Below, one piece after another: positions 38,993 to 51,000 of a stretch of DNA of 64,000 nucleotides. The notes beneath the pieces are model-generated. The model was not told the DNA's origin and ran no database searches. It worked only from the letters and a program-made list of their open reading frames with translations. Source of the DNA: Nematostella vectensis (Eukaryota; Cnidaria; Anthozoa; Actiniaria; Edwardsiidae); NCBI RefSeq assembly GCF_932526225.1, contig NC_064037.1:2294001-2358000 (forward strand), written 5' to 3'. The position numbers were made by a program, and so were the translations under genes. Within the stretch, counting starts at the first letter, position 1; every line of letters starts with the position of its first letter.

Positions 38993-41177
38993 AAATGTTT
39001 ATTTTTGTATGGTTTCTTTTTCGTGGCAGAATACTAGAAACTCCTTGAGGCGAAAGAATAGGAAAATTTGTCTTGGTGAAAACTCGGGTGTCTTCCATCA
39101 GATTGGTTAATAGCTAATTGCTATAAAATAATTATTATATTTTTCTCTTCGCGCGGTTTTGCTCTTTATTTCCGTTGAAACTCCACAGAAACGCTTTTAC
39201 GCAGGCTTTTTGATTAGACGATGAGGTAAGCACTATATACGTCAAATTTACCTTATCGAGAAAGCAATAGCAGGCCCGTAGACTTGATTTGGGTGGGGGG
39301 AATGGATCCCCCATTTAAATTGGGAAGGGTCATTATTTAACGGGGGAGGGGAGGGAGGGCTTCTATGTTTGATTGAAGGGTTGCGATTTTTTTAGGTTCG
39401 ATTTGGGGCCTCAATATTTTAACAGGGTTTAGGGGAGGGCAATATTTTTTAACCGGAATTCTGATCAATTTCTGAGCCTCCTAATAGTCTGGAATTTTAA
39501 TTTTTTCTGGGGAGAGCTCTTGCTTTTAGGCCAGCTCCGCCACCCCTTGCATGGACTGTCTGCTTAGTCACCCCACCCCTTACGAACATAATGATTCGGG
39601 TCTCCCCTAAGCATTTCCTGTTTTCTCAATTTTTCCTGCTCGGATGTAATATACTCTCCCTGAATAGTTTTTTTTGTGTGCTCCGAACCCGAAATCGCGC
39701 TTCGCCCACTCGGGACACGTGCTGAAAACAGCACATTCAGGACATCTCCCGGTTAACAAAATTATTTTGTTTTTCTTGACAAATTGCCCAGTCTAGTTTT
39801 TTGTACATCACTTGCACCGTAGAAAGAGTGCTTATACAATCATAAAATCTTTTAATTCTCCTGGGAGAACGTTACTAGCATGAGTAAAGAGCATCTCACG
39901 ACTAGACTATAATTTTAATTAAGTAACCCGGTTACTTTAGAGGGTTTCTCTTGAGCATGTCCCGTATTCTAAGTATTTCCTGCTCGAAGATAATATTACT
40001 GTACCTGAATAGTTTTTCCCTCCCCTTTGTGAGATAGCGCGAAAACGACCAAAAATTTACTTGAACGAAATTAATAGATTTAGTTTCTTTTGTTCTGAAG
40101 GCCTTATTTTTTGTTTGCCTGTTTGGGTGAGGGTTACCATTTTTGGGCTTTGGGGGAGTGTCGAAATGTTTAAACCAGAAAAAAAAAATCAATCAAGCCC
40201 CCCCCCCCCCCCCCCCCCCGATAAATAATGACCCTTCCTTTAAATCCATAAAAGCTGCGAAGAATTGCACTCGCCTTGGCTTGAATCATCAAGAACGATA
40301 CCCTTCTAAAGGGGGAGGAATAGACACTGTGGTGATTGTGTTCCCTTGTCGAATCCGAAAGTTTTCTACAAAGGCAAGCTCATTTGCTTTGCAAATAGGG
40401 TGAATAATCCCTTGATTGTACTAGATCCTCAGAAAATATTCTGCCTCTTTGGTCGATTGCTCACCCATCAGCTCTCTCAAACCAATTTTCAATAGACTTG
40501 TCACAAAAGACTAATATAGAAAGTAGACGATTCACGAGATAATTATCTAGAAAAACTACAACAATGAATTCGCCTTTGCTTGGAAACCTCATTAAGCGCC
40601 TTGGTATAAGTGAGAGAGGTGTTTAATAGGCCGACTGACAAACTCGTGAATAACCAGTTTAACATAGACAATAACACCGCCAAGTAAAGTAGCCCGGCAA
40701 TTGGTCTAATCTGGGAATTATTATTATTTTTTTTTTTGCCTCAATACATAAATTTCCACAACAAACTAAAAACACATTTAATAAACAGAATTGGATACAC
40801 TCAGATACATCGAGCAAACAAAATATTCAACAACAAAAAACGAAGGACGCTTTGGTTATGCCTATGTAGAGAAATCCAAAACGATATGCTTGTACACTCT
40901 TGTCATCCACCTTGAGGAAGTGGAAGCCAAGTTGAAGCACTTCTTAACGTATAATACAAATTGTCAAGAAAAAAATATCCTTGCTCCCAGCAGGCTTTTA
41001 AATCCGTAAATCCGACCTGCGCGACAACTCGCGCTGTGTAAGAATATGCCTATATCCTTGGGGTTTAACTTTGCATATGGTACCCATGTGAAGTTCACAA
41101 TCAAACAAGGTAGAAAGCACCGTTTCTGTTTGCAAGGGAGTACATATCTAACAAATTCAAACAACCCCATTAGCAAG
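38993..41177. other. Between the tRNA-like relic and the SR-protein gene; no gene recognised
   Basis: Contains G-rich patches near 39290-39440, a C homopolymer at about 40199-40219, and two similar segments (about 39610-39670 and 39960-40020, sharing TTTCCTGCTCG and CTGAATAGTTTTT). The SR gene 3' UTR probably occupies the right end. Confidence 0.4.
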
Positions 41178-44100
41178 CTAGTCCTGCCCGTGGTCGGCGT
41201 CCTCCTGACCCTCCCCTCCCTCGGAATTTTGTTCGCCGTTCTGTTGTTGTTCATCGTCCATCCCCTCGTCCCTGGCTTCGGGCGTGCGGGATTTTGAGCG
41301 CGATTTGGATCTCTGGCGGGACCTGGATCTAGATCGGCTACGGGACTTCGAGCGTGAGCTTCGCGGGCTTCGGGATCTTGAACGGGACCGCCTCGGACTA
41401 CGGGATCGATTGCGGGATCTTGAGCGAGACGGAGATCGACGAGGAGAACGGGACCGACTGCGGGATCGGGATCGTCTGCGGGACCGGCTACGTGAACGCG
41501 AGCGGGATCTACAAAAGTATTGGGTAAGAGTTAAGGAGATTCCATACAGTTTCTCAAATCTCCAACCATCCTGTCAATTACAGTATTTTCCTATCTTCTG
41601 CTACAGGGATCGGATCATCAAACTATTTGGCCATGCCATGTAGCTAGGGATGGACTTTATAAAAATGTAACATGTGTTTATATTGTTGTTTCTATGGCAA
41701 CAGAACGGTGAACCCGTTAAATTCACTATTCGCGAAATGCTGTTCGCTACAGGGGAATTTTTAATATATAAGCTATCGGATATTGTACATCAGACCTTGG
41801 TCAACACTTATAGTAAGTTGTATTAAAATCTATAAGAGGAATTCCGAGAAATGGGCGTATTTTTATTTTCAGTCACTCTGTTATTTACCTACTTTGAAAT
41901 TCGCCCCTGAAAAAAATCCATATGCGGGCAAATATTTTTTTTTTCGTTGTTATTTAGCTACTTCTTATTTCTAAAAACATAAAAATAAGAGCAATCGGTT
42001 TTGTTGATCGCAGGTTTTAGGGGCCATTCCTGGGACTATATGATACTTTCAAAATGAAGAAAATGAAATTTTTTGCTTTTTTGGTCACCAAATAAAATTT
42101 CGCCGATTAATTTCATCGTTGTTTTCGTAAAATAAAATTAATATATTGAGAAACATTCGGGTTAACTTTGAGCTCCGTTAAAGATTAGATTTTTCGAAAA
42201 GAGAACGACGAGAACGACGAAAAAGTAAAATGTTTTAATGAAACTAAATCCTCTCTGGAAAAAAGTGCTAAAAAGTTGCTTTTTGTTGCTGTTATTTTGC
42301 CGCTCAAAGCCTGAGCACGCGCTAGTTTAACACCCAAAAAGTCACGTGATCTATTTGCGCAGGTCCCCTTTTGCTAGCAAAAACGTGACTTGTACTATGC
42401 AATCAATTGACTTAGGGAAAAGGTGTCTTACAGTATAAAACCACATGCTTGGCACTCAAAAAGTCACTTGACTTCTTAGTGCAAGTAGCCTATTAGGCTA
42501 AGGATGTCGAATGTCTAGATGAACCGTCAAAAAAACATTTTTTTGTAAAAAAAAAAAAACACTTTGCCAACCATTACCAGATGGTTGATGATAAATACCT
42601 TGATCTGGACCTGGGACTCCGTGATCTGGACCTGGGACTTTCCTTCAAAACACAAACAAAAATAGTATCAGCCGACAATGTCTGAAATCGAAGCTTTCAT
42701 GAAGAGATACAAAGACGTTATCAGCCAATTATATCTTAAGTCAGAGATCACATTGAAAGATACAAAGATATGATCAACCAATAATATCTAATATCAGAGC
42801 CTACATTGGAAGAAAAAAAAACAATATTAAAAGTGATATTTCCAGCACTGGCATTTAATGTTTTACCTGATGGGTACCCCCTTTGCAAGGCCCCCCAAAT
42901 AGGGTATCTTACTTCATATTGAAACAAGACTGTAAAGTTTGTAAAGATTTAAGTGAAAAACAAGTGTTGGTACTCACATCAATCAAACGGATTCTCTTTC
43001 CATTCAACTCTTCACCATCAAGCTTTTTCAGAGCTCTTTTCAAGTCTCTCTTGCAAGAAAACTCAATGACCCTATCAGGATACATCAATGCAAAACTATT
43101 AGCAAGGAAGATGTTGCCTGTTTTTGTCAGCAATCCCTGTTTGCATAGACTTTAAGTGGTGAATGAGTTAGTGACAAAGCACTGAAGCACCCACAAGTCA
43201 ACAATGATATTAAAGAATACTTCTAAAGAGAGTGATAGCTCACAGGTACAGGCTTCATCTCTCAAGACAACAAGGATGCTACAGTAATCGAATTCGGCTA
43301 ATTAGGGATTTGAAAATGTAGTTCTCTACCGAGACTGTGAATCCTTCTTCTTCTTCTTGGTTAAGGATGTAAAAAAGATGGAAGCTCCATCTCTCATCAG
43401 GCTACATTAGCTTGTATCAGGAGACATAAAATAACCATCCATCTTCAAGACAGTGCTCGCACACAAACTCATGACAATAAACGACCTGAAGCAGGCATAC
43501 TTTAGATAAAGTTCCTTACATGTTTGGTTCAAAACAACAAAGTAGATTGTTTCATCTTCATGTGCATGGATTTCCATTTGTAACGGCACCAAAGTGAAGC
43601 GTATTTAATCATGTCTTCAAGTGTCAAATTGTGCCATACGTAAATACTAAACAGATCATTCAATTAATTTATTATATTGAGTGCTAATAAAAGCATTCAT
43701 TATTATTATTTATTAAAAATAGTAGCCCCTTACCCTTCTCCTTGTCTTTGCTTGTGGGCGTCGCCATATGTTACATCACCAACTTGACGGCAGAAGTCTT
43801 TCAGGTCCTGAGGACGTTAGAGGATAATAAGTGTGGATGGTGAATAAGGCATTCTCTCCTGGTATTACTGTAAAATTGATGCAACATGTTTTGTGCCGAA
43901 AATATGTTGGTTAAACCAAGATAATGCTTGTAAGAGCCGTTTATGGTGTTATTTATTTGAGTGCGCAAAAAAATACAGGAATCTACAACAGTTTGACTGC
44001 ATCAGAGTGCATATCGCATCATCATGTGGCCGTACATCAATGATGGGCATCAGAGCATCATTATCACACACCACGGCCCATCTATAGTGCAGAAGCATCA

Positions 44101-45906
44101 AGACATCTAGAATGCATCTATGCACTGAAATATTGGAGGGCAAAGTATGAATACACTGCACATGGAAAATTACATTCTATTTAATAAAGCACAGATATGG
44201 ATCTCTGAGGCAAATAAAAAAGATACAGCTTTCGAAATGAGTTTTGTGTTTGAATAATAAAAAATGTGACATAAATGCAATATCCATTTACTCAGACTGC
44301 TTTCAGACTTTTTTTCTTACTTCCTGTTTTTACAGCAACAACTCGACCTTAATCTCTAGTGTACATTAGGGATACTATAGTCTGCTTTAAAAGCAACAAT
44401 GGCACATAATGGCAACTCTCATGGCACAAGCTTGGTGACTCTGATGGTACGTAGAGTATTACACATCTAGGCTGTAACAGAGACCGATGATACGATGCTT
44501 GCAATAGTTTTACATAGTCATATTGTTTTAGCCACAATGAAGTATTATAGCTATTATACAGGCATACATTCTATCCCTTTGAGATAATTCTATACGTTGG
44601 AAGGTAAATCAAATTTATTAAAAGTGCTTATTAAAGCAATACACCCACCTGCCATGACACTCTACTTGAGAGGTTCTCGATAGTCATTCGCCACGGGGTG
44701 CGCACAGGCGGCCCATACCTAGCGGCAGAACATATATGAGTCTTACAGTGCAGAATGCAATAAGCAAAATCAGAGTTATGGGAATAACCTTTGTACCACT
44801 TTACCAAAATCCAACAAAAACCATTCACTCCTTATTCAAACCTCAGTATTTTTCAATCTTTTTTGTTACTCCACAAACTCTGATTGGAATTATTCATGTT
44901 CTTTTTGGAGGTTCTTTTTAGACAATGTTGGTCAAAGTTTGAAATGGTGAGATGTATGCATCAGCGGTTGTTGTTTTTTTATCAGGGAAATAATTTGGAG
45001 ACACTGTGGGTGGATGTGTATCAGAACGACACAATTTTAAGGCTTACTTAAAAAAATGAATGGATGCAATTCAAAAATTAATTACTGTTTCCAATACAGC
45101 TCCCTAAAGTACTTTTAATGTGATATCTGTGTGAGGCCTGAATATTTGAGGTACTCACTTATCTCTGCCACGGGACGGGCGGGAGCTAGAACTACGAGCT
45201 CCTCCCCTTGAATGTTCCACCAAGATTCTAAAGTGACAAGTAACAACATATTACTCACAGGGTTCATAAGCAATAAGTATCTTACCAACTATCAAACCAA
45301 TCTTTCTCGGTCAAATGTGCATGATAGTCAAGAAATTTGTTACTCTATCATGCTCCATCGAATTTAATTAAGTAGGTAAAAGAAAAAAAAATAATTAGCT
45401 TCTTTTATTAACATCTGAATTTATGCAAGCTTCTTTTTTACAACTAAATTTATGCAAATACAGAACTGTTGTAACCCTGGGAGCAGACTGACCTTTCTCC
45501 GAGCATTTCTTTTCCATTGCACTCATACACCGCATCGTCAGCATCACGATCGTCCTCAAATTCCTGTTAAATTTAGAAATCTTAATTTGTTTATGTGCGT
45601 TTACTTACAAGTTATTCAGATAATTACGCAAGGTCAAATCTGACAAAAGCATGAAGCAAGCAGAATGACAACACGCAATCGGGATATTTTAATCTAAAAC
45701 ACAATTCCAAGGTACAGATGAATGCCATTGCTAAACATAAACAAACCAACGACCAGCTACAATCTCTTTTTGTCTTTCCTTACCACAAACCCGTAGTTGT
45801 TTTTCAAATTGATGTCCCTAAGTCGTCCATACGAGCGAAAGAATCGTCGAACGTCATCCTCTGTAGTGCCATAAGGCAGGCGTCCAAGGTAAACTCTACA
45901 GTTCAT
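41178..45906 (-). CDS. SR splicing factor, SRSF4/5/6 type, eight exons
   Basis: Exons: 45784-45906, 45493-45563, 45159-45227, 44649-44718, 43734-43807, 42978-43071, 42599-42642, 41178-41508. All junctions are GT-AG with matching phases, and the frame closes at 291 aa. RRM1 begins at once (RNP2 VYLGRL; RNP1 NYGFVEFE, split by intron 1). A Gly/Ser/Arg hinge follows ([16 protein letters not shown]), then the SR-specific second RRM with the signature SWQDLKDF formed across exons 4 and 5, [19 protein letters not shown], and an Arg-Ser domain of about 100 residues that ends in an acidic, Gln-rich tail ([10 protein letters not shown]). The protein acts in the nucleus in exon-enhancer recognition and splice-site choice, with kinase-regulated RS phosphorylation. 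Exon 7 is a tandem duplication of a 21-bp SPRSRSR block. SR genes are often self-regulated through poison exons; none was identified here. Confidence 0.95.
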
Positions 45907-46100
45907 CCTAGTTCACTAGAAACGTTAACAATCTTCAAGCTTGGTTCTTAATAGTGAGTTTGCTATTTACGTGGGTTTTCGGACCAAAGCCTTCAGAAGA
46001 ATCGACACCACGCGCTAATATGGCGTCTTCGAATTTGAATTGCACCCTTGCCGCTTTGCACACGTGACTAAGATGTCCAATCACAAGCGTGATTTGAGCC
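45907..46100 (-). promoter_or_regulatory. Probable promoter of the SR-protein gene
   Basis: Immediately upstream of the start the sequence is richer in GC, lacks a TATA box and contains CACGTG (E-box) near 46060 and ATTGG/CCAAT near 46078. This fits a housekeeping promoter. The transcription start is not determined. Confidence 0.35.
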
Positions 46101-46149
46101 GTCCCCTAGTTCCCAGGTTCCCAGTACCCCTACTGACAAAAATGGCCCT

Positions 46150-46180
46150 CCCCAGCTCGAGGGACGGACTAAAAGTGATG
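46150..46180. repeat. Dispersed motif shared with 54668-54695
   Basis: GAGGGACGGACTAAAAGTGA followed by TGGGGAAT occurs here and, in the same orientation, near 54668. The two copies bracket the decayed Harbinger region. They could be flank remnants of a common repeat. Confidence 0.55.
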
Positions 46181-46761
46181 GGGAATACCGAGCTTTTATT
46201 ATTTAGGGATAAAGGATGAATGTAATTCTGAGACTCAGCTATAGTTATATCCTATCTATATAGTTATATCCTATCTATATTTTTATTTCTTTCTCCTTAA
46301 GCCCTCTTGAACTTCTCTTTTTATCATATTCACCTCATTTTCTTCAGCTGTTATTTTACCCTTCTCCATTGCCTTGTTTTTATTCCTTTTACTTTTAATT
46401 ATTGCAACAATTGTGCATGCACTCTGATGATGTTTAAGTCAACATTGAATACATATAGAATATGAATTGCACTTTACCTTATAAAGTAAGAAATTACATT
46501 AAGTTTCCTGTAATGACCCCACTCTTGGTTATTATTTCCCACCCTTTATGGTGTGTGCACTGTTTTCTTGTACACATCAATAGATATCAGTATTAGTGTT
46601 TTTCCAATATATTTATTTTCAGGGGGAATGGATGCTACCTCAGGGATGACTCTAAGCAGCATATTTGCTGACCTTTTTGTGGTGAATATAATATTGAACT
46701 ATTCATTTCTGCTTTGCAAGTCATATCAAGGTTTTTAAGCTATCTCTTATTTACTTTACAG
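46181..46761. other. No supported exon; possible 5' part of the Myb-like relic
   Basis: A pyrimidine-AG at about 46620 followed by an open stretch and a GTGAAT donor at about 46680 could be an upstream exon of the 46762-47414 relic, but phase and homology are not convincing. Confidence 0.3.
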
Positions 46762-47414
46762 GGCACTGATAGCTTGGGCAACAACAATAAGCCATCAGTC
46801 ATTGTTGTTGAGGTATGTCACTCTCTCACACTGCATCTATCCTGTCATTCCTGGTGGGTGTTACTATAGATTAGTAAGTGGGTACAATGTCTGAAACTGT
46901 TTCTTTTCCTTTTTACCATGTTAAGAGCACTGTTTTTATATTTTGTTGAAAGGTTGTAAATTTAATGCATAATATGTAAACACAGGAGCCTTCAGAAAGC
47001 AAAGAAATAAAGAAGCGAAGTCTCAGTGATGTCCAGACAGAGGTAAACTTACTATGCATTCATAAACAGCAAGCAACTCAATTTTTGATCAAAGATTAGT
47101 TCAAACCCTAAGTATGGACATTCTGAACTGCGCAAATGTTTCATCTTCTGTACTTCATTCATTGTTATTTTTCTTTTCAACAAATTCATCCTGCCAACCC
47201 ATATGTCTCAAGATATACAATACTAATCCTAATGCTTAAGACCATTCCCTTGAATTGTAAATCTATACATAACTTTAATTTCAGAGGAATGACCTTTAAC
47301 CTCCACTGCATTTATTGCTATGTTTGCAGTACTTTGAGCTGGGTATAGAATACATGCGGCTGAAAATAAGATAAGTGCAACTGGAAATAGATGCGCTGTC
47401 ACCACCAAAAGAAG
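46762..47414 (+). pseudogene. 3' exons of a Harbinger Myb/SANT-like partner gene, decayed
   Basis: Three segments are bounded by good splice signals: 46762-46812 (TGACTT-type tract, AG; donor GTATGT), 46986-47042 (donor GTAAAC) and 47330-47414 (donor GTGAGG). The first two are 17 and 19 codons in the same frame (...VIVVE / EPSESKEIKKRSLSDVQTE). The third reads YFELGIEYMRLKIR, then a stop, then QLEIDALSPPKE. A C-terminal helix of the type EYxxLKIxKLxLEIE is typical of Myb-like proteins encoded beside HARBI1 nucleases. The DNA-binding N-terminus was not found. Position and convergent orientation next to the nuclease support the assignment, which stays tentative. Confidence 0.5.
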
Positions 47415-47873
47415 GTGAGGAAAATTCAGCCTGTGCTTGCATGTGCCTACAACCAGTCATAAATAAGTACTCTTATCATCCTCTCATCCATCACAATATC
47501 CTGTTGTTTTTTATTTTAGTTCACCTTGTATAAATGAAATCTCAATATTTTTTTCTATTTTTTTTTTTAGAATGATGCATCTGATGAAGTCCAACCAAGA
47601 GATATTATAATGAATTTATAATGGATATTAAAAACTTCGCCTTGAATTAAAAAGAAAGAGGGGAATTATCCAAAAACATCTCGGATTAGGCTTTCCCTCA
47701 CAGCAGTGCCTGCTTCATTTGATTGGGGTGCCTCAATAACATTATCAGCTTGGTGGGTTTGTTGTCAAATCCATCCGGCAGGGGTGTTCTGTCGATGATG
47801 CACATGTTGTGCAAAACAGCTCTCGCTAAGATGATGTCACAGCAGCGTTCTGGTGTGTATTGTAGAGCCCCAC

Positions 47874-48002
47874 TGTGACAAGTTGCGTGACAGAGCACGT
47901 GCTCAGAACGTGACCCAGGACCCATATAGATTGTGCAAGACTCATGGCTCGTTTCACCGTTGAATAAACGTCTACAAAACTTCTTATTATCCTCTTCTTA
48001 CA
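47874..48002 (+). repeat. 5' LTR, 129 bp
   Basis: Starts TGTGACAAGTTGCG and ends CTTCTTACA. It is unusually short for a gypsy LTR. A possible polyadenylation signal (AATAAA) is present in GTTGAATAAACG. It appears base-for-base identical to the 3' LTR. Confidence 0.95.
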
Positions 48003-48020
48003 TGGTGGCCGCGGTTAACT

Positions 48021-51000
48021 ATGGCCTCAGGATATGTCTTACCGCCGCCGGCGCCGCTGGAGATACACAATACCAATGCTGCTGACAAATGGAAGCGATT
48101 TGTGCTCGCTTGGAAAAACTACTCGTTGGCGACTGGGTTGAACGAGAAAGCTGAAGCCGTACAAGTAGCTACGTTGCTAACAGTTATCGGTGAAGAGGCG
48201 AGAGAAGTCTACTCGACTTTTACCCTGACCGAAGGAGAGACAGACAAGATAGAGCCTGTCATAAAGAAATTCGCCGAGTACTGTCAACCAAGAAAGAACG
48301 TGCCGTTCGAAAGATTCCGTTTCAACCAGCGAATGCAAGAGCCTGGAGAGTCCTACGAGCACTATAGAACAGCGCTGAGAAAATTGGCCGAGTCCTGCGA
48401 GTTTGATACGATTACGCCAGACGAAATACTTCGAGATCGGTTGTTATTTGGAATACATGACACGAAGGTCAGAGAAAGGTTGTTACGCGAGTCCAAATTA
48501 ACACTAGCGAAAACAGATGAAATTTGCCGAGCGGCTGAGAGTATGCTTGCTCAGATGAAAATAGTCAAAGATACATCTGAGACAGACGTCAATGCCGTGA
48601 GTAAATTCGAGTCGAAGAAACCCAACATCAAAAATTATCGGCGAAAGCAACGAGGTCAAGGCAAACAATGTGACAACTGTGGATACCAACATATGGCAAA
48701 TCAGGAATCGTGTCCCGCACGAGGAAAGGACTGCCGGAAGTGCGGAGCGAAAAATCACTTTGCCAATAGATGCAAACAGGAAGTCAAGGCTACCGAAGTC
48801 GAAGAAACAGATATGTATCCTGAGGAGACATATCAAACGGAGGAAGTATTGGCCGTCTGGTTGGATGATTCGCAGCTGGTCACATTTCAATCAGAGTCTG
48901 GAAGTTTCATCCGTTTCCAACCTGATACTGGTGCACAATGCAATGTGTTGCCAGTGCACATATACAAGCAGGCGTGTAACGACCACAAGCTAGTAAAAGT
49001 GAAACCCGTGCAAACGTCCTTAGTGGCGTATGGGGGATCAAAGATCAAAGTCGTCGGGCATGTCACCATTAGAGTGTGGAGAAACCATGTATCGTGCCAG
49101 CTGGATTGTCGCCTTGTTGACAGCCATGAAATCCGCCCGATTCTGGGGCGTAAGGCATGCCTTGGCATGAACATTATACAGTACAATGACAACGACCAGT
49201 TTCACAAACCGCAGACAGATGGAGCGACAGTGTTCACCGTTGACCCCAAACCAGGAGCTGCACTAACAAGAGAAGAAATATTGGCTAAGTTCCCAGCAGT
49301 GTTCAGTGACGGGGTTGGCAAACTTGATGGAGAATACACCATCAGACTAGACACAAACGCTCAACCAGTACAACACGCACCACGTAGAGTTGCAGTAGCC
49401 CTAAGACCCCAGCTCAAGAAAACCTTGAATGATCTAGTGGACAAAGAGATAATAGCACCGGTGACCACACCCACCTCGTGGATCAGCTCTATGGTAGTAG
49501 TTCCCAAGAAAGATGGAAAACTGCGAATATGCCTAGACCCAAAGGATCTCAACAAAGCCATCCAGAGGGAAAACTATCCCCTACCAACCATAGAAGAGGT
49601 TGCAACACGATTACACGGTGCCAAGGTGTTCACGTTGTTGGATGTCCGCAACGGTTTCTGGCACGTCCAGCTAGAGGAAGAGTCGACCTATCTAACAACT
49701 TTCCATACACCGTTTGGCCGATACCGATGGAAGAGAATGCCTTTCGGGATCTCCTCAGCACCAGAAGTGTTTCAAAGAAAGATGCATGAATTTGCCGAAG
49801 GTCTGACTGGAACCGAAGTTGTTGCTGATGATTTCCTGGTAGTGGGCTATGGCGAGAGCTACGAGGAGGCAACGGCGGATCACGACAGGAACCTCCTGGC
49901 ATTCCTAAACCGTTGTGATCAACGGGACATACACCTGAATCCCGACAAGATGAGACTTAGGAAATCAGAGTTACTCTTCATTGGCCACATAGCAACTGAC
50001 AAGGGACTTAAAGTCGACCCTGCTAAAGTGCGAGCAATTGTGGACATGCCCTCACCGACCGACAAGCTTGGGGTACAGCGTCTGTTAGGCCTAGCCCAAT
50101 ACCTTGCAAAGTTCCTGCCCCAGCTGTCAGACATCACAAAGCCGCTGAGGGATCTCACACAGAGCGACGTGCAGTTCATCTGGGATGATGCGCAACAGTC
50201 TGCGTTTGAAAAGCTAAAGGATGCCGTTACAGTCACTCCAGTATTGCGGTACTACAACCTAGACGAGGAGATTACACTTCAGTGCGATGCGTCGCAGAGC
50301 GGATTGGGTGCCGCATTACTACAGAATGGCCAACCAGTAGCCTACGCATCACGTGCACTCACGCCCGCTGAGACGCGTTATGCACAGATTGAGAAGGAGC
50401 TGCTCGCGATTGTTTTTGCGTGTGACCGTTTCCATACGTACGTCTACGGCCGCGAAGTCGTCAACATCGAGACTGATCACAAGCCTTTGGAACCAATCTT
50501 CATCAAACCTCTGGCGACTGCTCCGAAACGCCTACAACGAATGTTGCTGAGTCTGCAGAGTTACAGTCTCAATGTGAAGTACAAGAAAGGCAAAGATCTT
50601 TACTTGGCTGACACCCTAAGCAGAGCTTACCTACCCGAAGTCAACGCCTGGGAGTGTACCAGGGAGCTGGAGGAGATTGACCATCGATCATGGATGCCAG
50701 TGAGAGAAGAGACTTGGCAGCAACTCAAAAATGCAGCAGTAGATGATGCGGTGCAACAAAACCTTCGAGAGGTTATAAAGAGAGGTTGGCCAGAGAGCAA
50801 AACAGACCTGCCGGAGTGCGTGCATCCTTACTTTGATATTCGAGACGAGCTAACTGTCCAAGAAGAACTCATCTTTAAAGGCCAACAGTTGGTGGTTCCT
50901 AGAGCCCTGAGGAAGGAGCTTATGGAAAAGACACACTCATCCCACATCGGTATAGAAGGCTGCATAAGACGAGCAAGAGACACGTTTTTCTGGCCGCGGA

